Source: Roseiarcus sp963807735 | GTDB lineage: Bacteria; Pseudomonadota; Alphaproteobacteria; Rhizobiales; Beijerinckiaceae | Assembly: GCA_963807735.1 (NCBI GenBank) | Contig: CAWEDI010000030.1 | Coordinates: 45,949 to 109,948 of the forward strand | Direction: 5' to 3' | DNA length: 64,000 nt | Shown: positions 8,136-16,662 of the stretch, piece after piece | How the letters are laid out: every line of letters begins with the position of its first letter | Numbering within the stretch: the stretch's first letter is position 1 | Made by a program: the position numbers and the translations under genes | The notes under the pieces: generated by a model | Seen by the model: the letters and a program-made list of their open reading frames with translations, nothing else | Databases searched by the model: none | Told to the model about the DNA's origin: nothing

Positions 8136-10436
8136 TCACCCCGCCGCCCGGATCGCCGCATAGACGGCGAACGGCGTCGCCGGCATGTCGATGTGGGCGA
8201 CCTTGTGGGAGCGCCACAGCGCATCGGCGATGGCGTTCATCACTGCCGGCGTCGAGCCGATCGAGCCGGCCTCGCCGGCGCCTTTCAGGCCCATCGGGTT
8301 GGTGTTGGAGGGGATGTTGCGGGTCTGGAAATCGAAGCTCGGGAAATCGTCGGCGCGCGGCATGCCGTAGTCCATGAAGCTCGCCGTCACCAACTGGCCG
8401 TTCTCGTCGAACACGGCTTTCTCGGTCAGCGCCTGCCCGGCGCCCTGCGCTATGCCGCCATGCACTTGTCCGGCCAGCAGCAGCGGGTTCAGCGTGAAGC
8501 CGAAATCATCGACCACGGTGTAACGCAAAACCTCGACGCTTCCGGTCTCCGGATCAATCTCGACTTCGCAGGCGTGCGTGCCGTTAGGATAGGTCGCACT
8601 CGGCGGCACGAATTCCTCGATCGCCTTGAGTTTGTCCGCTGTCGCCTGCGGCAGCGCGGCGACTTCGGAAAGGTCGATCGCCCGGTCGGTGCCGGCGATG
8701 CGGACCTTGCCGTCGGCGATCTCGAGGTCGGCGATCGCCGCCTCCAGCTTGTCGGCGGCGAGTTCCTTCACGGACGCAGCGAGTTTGGTCGAGGCGCGGC
8801 CGACCATGACGGCGCCGATGGGAATCGAGCGCGAGCCGCCGGTGCCGTTGCCGGTCGGGATCGCCCGCGTGTCGCCCTGAAGCACCTGGATGCGCTCCAG
8901 CGGTACGTCGAACTGTTCGGAGACGACTTGCGCATAGGCCGTCTCGTGACCCTGCCCGGTCGACTGGGTGCCGATGGCGACGGTGAACGTGCCGTCCTTG
9001 TTGAGAGAGACGGCGCCTTCCTCGCCCTCGCCCCAAGCGGTGCATTCGATGTAGCTGGCGAAGCCGAAGCCGCGCGCCTTGCCGTTGGACTGCGACGTCG
9101 CGGCGCGCGCGGCAAATCCGTTGCGATCGGCCTTTTCCAGGCAGGCGCGCATGGCGCCTTCGAAATCGCCGACGTCGTAATCGCGATCCGTCAGCGTGTG
9201 AAACGGCATCTGCGCTTGTTTGACGAAGTTGCGGGCGCGGATTTCGGCGGGATCGAGCCCCATCTCGCGGGCGCAGACGTCGACGAGGCGCTCCAGCACA
9301 TAGGCCGCTTCGGGACGGCCGGCGCCGCGATAGGCGTCGACCGGCACGGTGTGCGTATAGACGCCGCGCACGCGGGCATGCAATTCGCCGATCGCGTAAG
9401 TTCCCGTCGCCATCGAGGCGCCGAGCCAGGGGATGTAGGGCGCGAACATGCTGAGATAGGCGCCGAGATTGCCGAGAATATCGACGCGCAGCGCCAAAAA
9501 CTTGCCGTTCTCGTCCATCGCCATTTCGGCGGTCGTGATGTTGTCTCGGCCTTGCGCATCGCCGAGGAAGTGCTCGCTGCGATCGCTGACCCAGGAGACC
9601 GCCTCGCCCAGGCGCCGAGCCGCCTCCACGACGAGCGGGTACTCGCGGTACATCATGTTCTTGGTGCCGAAGCCGCCGCCGACGTCCTTGGTGACGACCC
9701 GCAGCTTTTCGGGCGGCAGCTTGAGAATCGCGTCGCACAGCAGCGTCTTGATGATGTGGACGCCCTGGCTGCCGAGGTCGAGGGTGATCTCGCCGGTCGC
9801 CTTGTCGATGTCGGCGCGCGCGGCGCGCGGCTCCATGTAATTGGCGACGACGCGCGGGTTGACGATTTGGACGCTCGCCTTGCGCGGCGCCCGGGCGAAG
9901 ATCGCGTCGGTCTTCGCCTTGTCGCCGATATGCGTGTCGTAGGCGACATTGCCGGGGGCCTGCGCGAACACCAGCGCCGCGCCGGGGCGCACGGCCTCCT
10001 CCATGTCGACGACCGCGCCAAGCGCCTCCCAATCGACAGGAACCGCCTCGGCGGCGTCGCGAGCCTGCTGGACGGTCTCGGCGACCACCATGGCGACGAT
10101 GTCGCCGACGTGAGCGACCTCCCCGTCCGAAATGACCGGATAGGGCTTCAACGGCGTCTGCGAGCCATCCGAATTCTGCACCGGCGCCAGGCACGGGAGG
10201 CCGCCGAGTGCGGCGACGTCCTTTGCCGTGTAGACGGCGCGCACGCCCGGCAGAGCGAGCGCGTCGGCGAGATCGCCGATCGAGAACCGTGCGTGGCCGT
10301 AGGGGCTGCGCACGAACGCCGCCCTCAGCCCCGCCTGTTCGCAGGCGTCGGAGGCATAGCGGCCCTCTCCGATCACCAGGCGGACGTCCTCAACGCGCTT
10401 GACGGTTTGGCCGACGCCGAATTTCCTCACGCTCAT
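8136..10436 (-). CDS. Xanthine dehydrogenase-family molybdopterin-binding subunit (CoxL-like, form II)
   Basis: 766 aa. Large subunit of the molybdenum hydroxylase family (CO dehydrogenase, xanthine and aldehyde oxidases), cytoplasmic. Visible landmarks are GQTVKRVEDVRLVIGEGRY at the N-terminus, GGGFGTKN in the cofactor domain, the active-site loop AYRGAGRPEAAY, and KGAGEAGSIGSTPAV with the catalytic Glu near the C-terminus. The loop is AYRGAGR, not AYRCSFR, so this is form II: a true CO dehydrogenase is unlikely and the substrate cannot be named. The usual partners, an FAD subunit (CoxM) and a 2Fe-2S subunit (CoxS), are not adjacent; it stands alone between the atp operon and a divergent gene. 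Length is normal for the family. Confidence 0.88.
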   Translation of the reverse strand: MSVRKFGVGQTVKRVEDVRLVIGEGRYASDACEQAGLRAAFVRSPYGHARFSIGDLADALALPGVRAVYTAKDVAALGGLPCLAPVQNSDGSQTPLKPYPVISDGEVAHVGDIVAMVVAETVQQARDAAEAVPVDWEALGAVVDMEEAVRPGAALVFAQAPGNVAYDTHIGDKAKTDAIFARAPRKASVQIVNPRVVANYMEPRAARADIDKATGEITLDLGSQGVHIIKTLLCDAILKLPPEKLRVVTKDVGGGFGTKNMMYREYPLVVEAARRLGEAVSWVSDRSEHFLGDAQGRDNITTAEMAMDENGKFLALRVDILGNLGAYLSMFAPYIPWLGASMATGTYAIGELHARVRGVYTHTVPVDAYRGAGRPEAAYVLERLVDVCAREMGLDPAEIRARNFVKQAQMPFHTLTDRDYDVGDFEGAMRACLEKADRNGFAARAATSQSNGKARGFGFASYIECTAWGEGEEGAVSLNKDGTFTVAIGTQSTGQGHETAYAQVVSEQFDVPLERIQVLQGDTRAIPTGNGTGGSRSIPIGAVMVGRASTKLAASVKELAADKLEAAIADLEIADGKVRIAGTDRAIDLSEVAALPQATADKLKAIEEFVPPSATYPNGTHACEVEIDPETGSVEVLRYTVVDDFGFTLNPLLLAGQVHGGIAQGAGQALTEKAVFDENGQLVTASFMDYGMPRADDFPSFDFQTRNIPSNTNPMGLKGAGEAGSIGSTPAVMNAIADALWRSHKVAHIDMPATPFAVYAAIRAAG

Positions 10437-10572
10437 TCTTGCCTCTTCGTTATCGGGTCGCCGCTCGGACCCAATTCCGACACGGAATCTGCTGGGGTTC
10501 GACAGCTTTGGTCAAGGGTTCCTTAACGCGTGGGCAGCACAATCGCCTAATCGGATTTCCTGGGACTTCATC

Positions 10573-11499
10573 ATGTTTGACGCGGCGCGTTCGGACAGCC
10601 ACCCCGACGATCAGGAAACGCCGCAAGAGGCGGCGGATGCGGCGCCGCCGGTCGAGCCGCCGACGCCGCGAGAGACCCCCGCCGAATTGAAACTGTTGCC
10701 GTTCTATCCCACGCACGCGCTTCCCCCGCCGGGGGGCGGCGCGGCGCAGCCGGCGATATCCCGGCCGCCTCGCGACTGGCGGCGCTGGCGCGCTGCGGCG
10801 AGCCTGGCGGCGGTCGTCGCGATCGGCGGCGTGGCGGCGGCGGAGCACGTGCATGGCTTGCGCGTGGCCCGGGCGGAACATGCGCAGACGCGCCTGCTCG
10901 CGCACCGACTCGACGCGGTGACTACGCAACTCGAATCGTTGGAAGCGAACCGCTCGCACGATGAGCTCGCCAGCATGCGCAAGGTGCTCGCCGAGATCAA
11001 AGCGAGCGCGGCGAGCACGCGCGACGTCGGCGGCGCCGTCACCCAACTCGGCGCGCGCGTCGAGAAGCTGGAGAAGGACCAGAGCGCCCGGCTCGACAAA
11101 CTCGGCGACCGGCTCGACCATGACACCGCCGCCCACCTCGCCGACATGACGGCGCGGCTCGAAAAACTCGAAACGAAGACGGCGACAGCCGCCGTGGCCA
11201 CGGCGGCGGTGGCCGCCGCCAAGCCGACGCCGCCCGCCAAACCCGCCGAGATGGCGAAGACGACGCCCGCCGTCTCCTACGAGCCGACCGGCGCGATCGA
11301 GAAGCCGCGTCCGCAGTTGCGCGGCTTCCGCCTCGCCGCGATCCGCAACGGCTATGCGATGATCGACAGCCCCAATGGGGAGTTCGCAGTGGGTCCCGGC
11401 GATTTCGTTCCCGGCGGCGGACGGGTGCTCCGCATCGAGCGCCACGGCCGCGATTGGGTAGTGGTGACGACCCTCGGCCAGATCGTCGCGATGGATTGA
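10573..11499 (+). CDS. Membrane-anchored coiled-coil protein of unknown function
   Basis: 308 aa. A proline-rich cytoplasmic head (residues 1-75) precedes one membrane helix (about 76-96, AAASLAAVVAIGGVAAAEHV), then a long periplasmic coiled coil (LDAVTTQLESLEANRSHDEL and on) and an alanine/proline linker. A C-terminal globular piece of about 60 residues (LRGFRLAAIRNGYAMIDSP, GPGDFVPGGGRVLRIER) looks like the small beta domains at the end of secretion-system and pilus accessory proteins, but I do not recognise a named family. The ATG at 10573 is chosen because residues upstream look like shadow sequence. Divergent from the molybdenum hydroxylase, and the last chromosomal gene before the phage cassette. 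Confidence 0.6.
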   Translation: MFDAARSDSHPDDQETPQEAADAAPPVEPPTPRETPAELKLLPFYPTHALPPPGGGAAQPAISRPPRDWRRWRAAASLAAVVAIGGVAAAEHVHGLRVARAEHAQTRLLAHRLDAVTTQLESLEANRSHDELASMRKVLAEIKASAASTRDVGGAVTQLGARVEKLEKDQSARLDKLGDRLDHDTAAHLADMTARLEKLETKTATAAVATAAVAAAKPTPPAKPAEMAKTTPAVSYEPTGAIEKPRPQLRGFRLAAIRNGYAMIDSPNGEFAVGPGDFVPGGGRVLRIERHGRDWVVVTTLGQIVAMD

Positions 11500-11520
11500 C
11501 GTCTACCATAAAGTGCTGAT

Positions 11521-11630
11521 TTAACGATTATAATTTCAGCTGAGAACGGCCCGCGACGGGACAAATCCTTGCCGTGAGCCGCCGTCTCGGGCATAGTGTG
11601 TGAGGATGGCGACGGTGGACACATCTGTCC
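11521..11630 (+). promoter_or_regulatory. Candidate control region at left end of phage cassette
   Basis: This gap contains TTAACGATTATAAT (11521-11534), which combines a possible CtrA-like half-site TTAACGAT with a TATAAT -10 box, and further down an inverted repeat GGACA-CATC-TGTCC (11617-11630) about 35 bases before the first phage gene. No matching -35 box is clear. CtrA control of gene transfer agents is known in Rhodobacter; its use here is a guess. Confidence 0.25.
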
Positions 11631-11663
11631 GCGCCCGACCTCTCACCCCCGGAAAATCAGCCT

Positions 11664-12083
11664 ATGGCGCCTGTTGAAGAGCCCGCGCGGAAACGCGCGC
11701 GCGTCTCCCGTGGTCCCGCCGTGCTCGCCGCCATGATTAACGGCGCGAGTCTTGAGCAGATCGCAAAATCCGAAGACCTCGCCCGCAAGACCGTCGAAAA
11801 AATGCTGCGCGACGAATTGCGCAAGCGTTGGGTCGTGCCGTTGCAAGACTACGCGCGGTTGCAAATTGCGCGGCTGGAGCCGCTCGCCGGCCAACTCAAG
11901 GAAAAGTCGAAGGGCGGCGACCTGCCCTCGATCGACCGCCTGCTCAAAGTGCTCGACCGTCTCGACCGCTATCACGGCTTCACCAAGCTCGCCGCGCTGT
12001 CGACGCCGTCGGGCGAAGACGTGCGCGGCAAACTGATCGCCAAGATCGAACAGTCGGTCCGCAAACCCGCGCGTGACGCATGA
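11664..12083 (+). CDS. Small terminase-like DNA-binding protein
   Basis: 139 aa. A basic N-terminus is followed by a helix-turn-helix-like segment (AAMINGASLEQIAKSEDLARKTVEKMLRDEL) and a long helical region, the expected build of a phage small terminase subunit that recognises DNA for packaging. It sits directly upstream of the large terminase with a 4-base ATGA overlap, the standard terS-terL arrangement. Assignment rests mainly on position, size and predicted fold; no specific family motif is seen. Confidence 0.65.
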   Translation: MAPVEEPARKRARVSRGPAVLAAMINGASLEQIAKSEDLARKTVEKMLRDELRKRWVVPLQDYARLQIARLEPLAGQLKEKSKGGDLPSIDRLLKVLDRLDRYHGFTKLAALSTPSGEDVRGKLIAKIEQSVRKPARDA

Positions 12084-13441
12084 AACGTCGGGCTTCCCCG
12101 CGCCCGCTGAAGGCGCTGTTCGACGATTTCCTCCAAACCTCCCCCGACGAGCGCGCGCGGCTCATCGCCGACCTCGCGGCGGAGGAGGCGGCGGAGCTCT
12201 ACTATGATTGGTCGCTGTGGGCGCGTCCCGATCAATGCGCGCCGGCCGGCGACTGGGTCTATTGGTTGATCCTCGCCGGACGCGGCGCCGGCAAGACGCG
12301 CGCCGGCGCGGAGACGGTGCGCGCCTGGGCGCGACATTACCCGATCGTCAACCTGATCGGCGCGACGCGCCAGGACGCGCGCGATATCATGGTGTCGGGC
12401 GAATCCGGCCTGCTGGCGATCTGTCCCCCCGCAGAGCGGCCGGCGTTCGCCCGCGCTTCGGACCGCCTGGAATGGCCGAACGGGGCGATCAGCCAAATCT
12501 TCTCGGCCGAGGAGCCGGACCGGCTGCGCGGCAAGCAGCACATGAAACTGTGGCTCGACGAACTCGCCGCCTGGCGCGAGCCGGATGCGTTCGATCAGGC
12601 GATGCTGGGCCTGCGCCTCGGCGACCGTCCGCAGGCAGTCATCTCCACCACGCCGCGGCCGACGCGGCTCATCAAACAACTGCTCGGCGACGCCAACTCC
12701 GTCGTCACGCGCGGTTCGACTTTCGACAACGCGCGCTTCCTGGCGGATGCGTTCCTGGCGCGGATCGCGGCGCGATTCGACGGCCGCGCGATCGGGCGAC
12801 AGGAGCTTTACGCCGAGATCGTCGAGGAGGCGCAGGGCGCGCTGTGGACCCGCGCGCTGATCGAACGCCAGCGTCTGCCTGCGAACGGGCCGCCGGCGGA
12901 CTACGCGGAGATCGTCATTGCCGTCGATCCGCCGGCGCGCTCCGGCGCCAAGGCCGACGAGTGCGGCATCATTGCCGCCGGGCGCACGGCGGGCGGGATT
13001 GTCCATGTGCTCGCCGATCTCACCAGCCAGGGCGAGACGCCGGGGCAATGGTCGGCGCGGGTCGCGACGGCGTACCGTCGCTTCGCCGCCAATCGCGTGG
13101 TGGCGGAGATCAACAACGGCGGCGAGATGGTGACGCAGGTGCTGCGACAGAACGATCCCAACCTGCCGGTGCGGACGGTCACCGCGACGCGCGGCAAGTT
13201 CCTGCGCGCCGAGCCGGTCGCGGCGGCCTACGAACGCGGAATCGTGTTCCACCTCGGCGAGTTCACCAAGCTCGAGGATCAGCTCTGCACGTTGACGCCG
13301 GATTTCGACGCGCGCGCCTCCGGCTATTCGCCCGACCGCGCCGATGCGCTGGTCTGGGCGATCGCCGATCTGTTGTCGCCCGGCGCGGCGCAGGCGCGGG
13401 CGCAGTTTGATTTCTACGTGCGCGGGTTGAAGGGCGAGTGA
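12080..13441 (+). CDS. Phage large terminase subunit (packaging ATPase-nuclease)
   Basis: 453 aa. DNA-packaging motor. Walker A GRGAGKT is at residues 67-73 and Walker B LWLDE at 157-161; the C-terminal RNase H-like nuclease begins near IVIAVDPPARSGAKADECG and ends with YSPDRADALVWAIADL. The LAGRGAGKTRAGAE form of Walker A is characteristic of terminases related to gene transfer agent gp2 and similar alphaproteobacterial siphophages. The gene is intact, unlike the head genes downstream. The portal, usually the next gene, is missing here and found at 18.5 kb. Confidence 0.93.
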   Translation: MKRRASPRPLKALFDDFLQTSPDERARLIADLAAEEAAELYYDWSLWARPDQCAPAGDWVYWLILAGRGAGKTRAGAETVRAWARHYPIVNLIGATRQDARDIMVSGESGLLAICPPAERPAFARASDRLEWPNGAISQIFSAEEPDRLRGKQHMKLWLDELAAWREPDAFDQAMLGLRLGDRPQAVISTTPRPTRLIKQLLGDANSVVTRGSTFDNARFLADAFLARIAARFDGRAIGRQELYAEIVEEAQGALWTRALIERQRLPANGPPADYAEIVIAVDPPARSGAKADECGIIAAGRTAGGIVHVLADLTSQGETPGQWSARVATAYRRFAANRVVAEINNGGEMVTQVLRQNDPNLPVRTVTATRGKFLRAEPVAAAYERGIVFHLGEFTKLEDQLCTLTPDFDARASGYSPDRADALVWAIADLLSPGAAQARAQFDFYVRGLKGE

Positions 13442-13445
13442 AGGG

Positions 13446-13757
13446 TCATTCTCCGGCGTCCGGCGCGGCCGCCGCATGCAGCGTGTCGCCGAGCTGGCGG
13501 TGGAACTCGGCGGCCGTGAACTGAGCGTTGACGACGTCGATCTTGTCGCGTTGCGGCTCGGGACACTGCGCGACCGGCCGCGGCACGCCGCGAGCCAGCA
13601 ACAAGGCCTTGAAATCGGCCTCGAGCCGTTCGCGTTGCTGAGCCGCGGCAAACACCTCGGTGATCCAGATCTCGTGACCGGATTCGGCGACGCAGAACGT
13701 CCACCGGTCATCGGCCGGCGCGGCGGCGGCCAAGAGAACGGCCAGCACGAACGGCAT
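13446..13757 (-). CDS. Small secreted protein on the opposite strand (moron-like)
   Basis: 103 aa. Signal peptide (MPFVLAVLLAAAAPADD) then a small soluble domain with two cysteines (FCVAESGHEIWITEVFAAAQQRERLEADF ... QCPEPQRDKID). A GGGGGAGA ribosome site precedes the ATG at 13757. It is read against the structural genes, starts 80 bases from the head-gene promoter and sits where the portal gene would be expected, so it fits a moron, an extra gene expressed from the prophage. I do not recognise the family. Confidence 0.5.
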   Translation of the reverse strand: MPFVLAVLLAAAAPADDRWTFCVAESGHEIWITEVFAAAQQRERLEADFKALLLARGVPRPVAQCPEPQRDKIDVVNAQFTAAEFHRQLGDTLHAAAAPDAGE

Positions 13758-13837
13758 TGCGAACTCTCCCCCGTTTCGCCCATAGCCAGGACGGCGGCGA
13801 GGCGCAAGGCGACGTGAGAACAAAAAGAGAACTTTTG

Positions 13838-13866
13838 CTTGACCGCTTACGCCGTTCCGCCTAATA
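13838..13866 (+). promoter_or_regulatory. Strong sigma-70 promoter upstream of head genes
   Basis: TTGACC (13838-13843), a 17-base spacer and TAATAT (13861-13866) make a near-consensus housekeeping promoter in an otherwise GC-rich region. The predicted start is near 13873, about 130 bases before the protease ATG, and the transcript at once runs into an intrinsic terminator (13944-13982). Confidence 0.65.
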
Positions 13867-13943
13867 TGGCTATATTGGAGATGAAGCGGCCGGCGGCGGA
13901 AGCCGGGGTCGTCCCTCCAATCTCTCCTCCCTTGATCCGACTA

Positions 13944-13982
13944 CGCGAGACCGGGCGCCGAGCGCTCGGTTTCGCGTTTTTT
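13944..13982 (+). terminator. Intrinsic terminator in the head-gene leader
   Basis: CGCGAGACCGGGCGC (13944-13958) pairs with GCGCTCGGTTTCGCG (13962-13976) in an unbroken 15-bp stem with two G-U pairs and a CGA loop, followed directly by six T (13977-13982). It lies between the promoter at 13838 and the protease start at 14003. It may attenuate the head genes, end a roughly 110-nt RNA, or stop read-through from the terminase genes. Confidence 0.8.
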
Positions 13983-14002
13983 CGCCCGGAGTCGTCGCCT
14001 TG

Positions 14003-14956
14003 ATGTCTACGCTCGATCTGTTCTTGCCGCTGACGAAGGTCGATCTCGACGCCCGCACGGTGCATGGCGTCGCCACCGCCGAAACGCCGGATCGCGCAGG
14101 CGAGATTTGCGACTACGGCAGCACCAAGCCTTATTTCGAAGCCTGGTCGTCGGGAGCGCGCGCGGCGAGCGGCGGCAAGTCGCTCGGCGCGGTGCGCGCG
14201 ATGCACCAGCGCATCGCCGCCGGCAAGCTGACCGATATCTCCTTCGACGACGAGGGCAAGCGCATCCTGGTCGCCGCCAAGATCGTCGACGACGACGAAT
14301 GGCAAAAGGTGGTCGAGGGCGTCTACACCGGCTTCAGCCAAGGCGGCCGCTACGTTGCGCGCTGGACCGACGAGCCGACGGGGCTGACGCGCTACACCGC
14401 CGAGCCCACCGAAATCTCGCTGGTCGACGTGCCTTGTCTGCCTGGCGCGACCTTTCAGGTCGTCAAGGACGGGGTCGTCGAGCAGCGCGCCTTCGCAACG
14501 CGAAAGTCCGACTTTGAAAAGACAAACGTGACGCCGCCGCCTTCGGCCGCGGCGTCGCCACAGACGCCAGCGTCGGAGCCTGCGGCGTCGCCGCCGCCTC
14601 CTGAAGCGCCGCAGGCTTTCCCCTCCCAGGCGCTGGCTAAGGCCGCGCTCGCCATTGCGAGCGCGGCCGACAAATTGGAGAAGGCGATCGAGGAGAATTC
14701 GCGGCTGCGCGCTGCGCTCGGCCTCGTGACGCCACAAATCGACGGGCTCGCCAAGCGCGTCGCCGAGTTGGAGGCGCAGCCTCTGCCGCCCCGCGCGGCG
14801 CTGCGCGCGGCGTCGCGCGAGTTCGACGCCCACGGCGAGGAACGGGTCGGCGGGGTCGACGCGGCGATCAAGACGCTCAGCGCCTTGCCCGAAAAGGAAC
14901 GCACGATGGCGCTGATCAAAGTGAGCCTGGCGAACCCGACGCAGCCGCATTTCTGA
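14003..14956 (+). CDS. Phage prohead protease (XkdF/HK97-type serine protease with scaffold tail)
   Basis: 317 aa. The N-terminal 150 residues show GVATAETPDRAGEICDYGSTKP, AMHQ (candidate catalytic His) and EISLVDVPCLPGA (candidate catalytic Ser), the layout of phage capsid maturation proteases. The C-terminal half is a proline/alanine linker followed by a coiled coil (LEKAIEENSRLRAALG, AKRVAELEAQ) that could serve as scaffold during prohead assembly. ATG at 14003 is chosen because GGAG lies 11 bases upstream; an in-frame ATG at 13880 has its GGAG touching the codon and is less likely. Intact. Confidence 0.75.
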   Translation: MSTLDLFLPLTKVDLDARTVHGVATAETPDRAGEICDYGSTKPYFEAWSSGARAASGGKSLGAVRAMHQRIAAGKLTDISFDDEGKRILVAAKIVDDDEWQKVVEGVYTGFSQGGRYVARWTDEPTGLTRYTAEPTEISLVDVPCLPGATFQVVKDGVVEQRAFATRKSDFEKTNVTPPPSAAASPQTPASEPAASPPPPEAPQAFPSQALAKAALAIASAADKLEKAIEENSRLRAALGLVTPQIDGLAKRVAELEAQPLPPRAALRAASREFDAHGEERVGGVDAAIKTLSALPEKERTMALIKVSLANPTQPHF

Positions 14957-15119
14957 GAGCGCGTCATAAGCTTATTTGATTGACGGTCGCGATTTCCCGA
15001 CCGCTCTAGACGCGACCAGCGCTGTTTGCCCCGCGCGCGGCCTGCCCCGACATTCCGCCCTTTGCGGCGATCCCCGCGTCATCCGACGCATCGTTCCCCC
15101 CAAATCACAGGAACACCGC

Positions 15120-16610
15120 ATGTCTCTCGCCGCAACAACGCGCGAAACGCTCGACTTGATGAAAGCCTCGCTCGCCAAGAACGTCACGATCTCCACCGGC
15201 CTGACCGCCTACGATTTGCAGGCGCCCGCCAAGAACCTCTATCCAACCATCACGCCGCTGCGCAATTCGCTGCCGCGCGTTCAGCGTCAGTTCCCCGGCG
15301 ACGCAGCGCGCTGGCGGACCATCGCTTCGGTGCTCGGCTCCGGTTACGACGCCATGGGCTGGATTCCGGAAGGCCAACGCTCCGCGAGCATGAGCTACAT
15401 CGGCGACGCCGGTGGTCGCGCCTTATGTGACGCTTGGCGAGGAAGACACGGTCACCTTTGAAGCCGAGGCGGCCGCGCAGGGCTTCGAAGACATCAACTC
15501 CACCGCCACGCTGCGCCTTCTCCAGAAAACCATGCGAAAGGAAGAGACCGCGCTGCTCGGCGGCAACGTCTCCGTCGCCCTGGGAACGCCTTCGGCGCCG
15601 GTTCTCTCCGCCGCCGGCACGGGCGCGACCTTGCCCGCCGCGACCTATTCCGTGATCGTCGTCGGGCTCGCCTTCGAAGGCTATCGCAATTCGTCGGTCA
15701 GCGGCGGCGTCGCCACTTCAAAGACCATCACCGGCAACGACGGCAACACCTATACGCTGAGCGGCGGCTCCTCCAATCGCAGCGCCAACGCCACGCAGGC
15801 GGCGACGCTCGGGCAGACCTTGTCGGCGACGGTTGCGCTGGTCAACGGCGCCATCGCCTACGCCTGGTTCGTCGGCACAGCCGGCTCGGAGTCGCTGCAG
15901 GCGATCACGACCATCAACAGCGCGACGTTCAATACGCCGCTGCTGACCGGCCAGCAGCTCGCCTGCGACGATCACCGCCGACAATTCGCGCAACGCCGAC
16001 GCTCGCCTTCGACGGCCTGCTCAGCGTCGGCTTCAACCCCGCCAACAACGCCTATGTGCAGGCGCTCGCCACCGGCGTCGCCGGGACCGGCGCGTTCCTG
16101 ACCTCCTCGGGCCGCGGTTCGGTGGTCGAGATCGACAACATGCTGATGTCGATGTGGAACAACTATCGCATCTCGCCGACCGTGCTCTACGTCAATACGC
16201 AGGAGCAGCGGAACATCACCGCCAAGTGCCTGACCAGCGCCTCGGGCCCGCTGCTGCGCTACAACGTTCAGGCCGACGGCGAGACGAGCCTGCCCTATGG
16301 CATCACGGCCAACGGCGTCGTGCGCTGGTACTACAATCCGTTCAGCGTCGACGGCGGCTTCGACATTCCGATCAAGGTTCATCCCGATCTGCCGCCGGGC
16401 ACGATCCTCGCGTTCTGCGAGCGCCTGCCGGTCTGGTATCAGTCCAACCAGGTGCCCAATGTCGCCGAAGTGATGACGCGGCGCGACTATTATCGCATCG
16501 ATTGGCCGCTGCGCACCCGCCGCCGTGAATACGGCGTCTATACCGAAGAAGTGCTGGCGGTTTACGCGCCGTTCGGCGTCGGCGTCCTCACCAACATCGG
16601 CAACGGTTGA
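15120..16610 (+). pseudogene. Phage major capsid protein, interrupted by several frameshifts
   Basis: The protein begins MSLAATTRETLDLMKASLAKN and reads through YDAMGWIPEGQRSASMSYIGDAG, continues one frame over as VAPYVTLGEEDTVTFEAEAAAQG, shifts at least twice more around 15965-16010 (TADNSRNADA, AFDGLLSVGFNP), and ends with VYTEEVLAVYAPFGVGVLTNIGNG. N-arm, spine-helix and axial-domain style segments fit an HK97-fold capsid of about 490 aa. Each shift is a single base, the first in ggtggtcg near 15410, and codon use is normal on both sides, so the gene is either very recently broken or affected by sequence errors. Residues 155-280 form an extra Thr/Ser/Gly-rich beta domain. Start has CAGGA upstream. 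Confidence 0.8.
15581..15955 (+). other. Inserted Ig/FN3-like surface domain within the capsid gene
   Basis: Between LLGGNVSVAL and the resumption of capsid sequence lies GTPSAPVLSAAGTGATLPAAT, TYSVIVVGLAFEGYRNSS and ITGNDGNTYTLSGG. The alternating small-residue pattern and TPSAP entry resemble Ig- or FN3-like domains that decorate phage capsids. It keeps one reading frame throughout. Fold is inferred from pattern only. Confidence 0.45.
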
Positions 16611-16662
16611 TTGAAGCGCGGCGCCGCAAGCGCCGTAGCTGCTCAAAGAAGCGGGAGCTCGG

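Noticed and set aside
8073..10526. An 817-codon open frame on the plus strand opposite the molybdenum hydroxylase
   Set aside because: It is an Arg/His/Asp-rich shadow caused by high GC third positions; the minus-strand frame has full family motifs.
11972..13807. A 611-codon minus-strand frame opposite the large terminase
   Set aside because: Arginine-rich shadow of the terminase; no domain motif and no ribosome site.
13880..14002. In-frame ATG extension of the prohead protease by 41 codons
   Set aside because: Its GGAG touches the ATG with no spacing and the region encodes the terminator stem; ATG 14003 has GGAG at good spacing.
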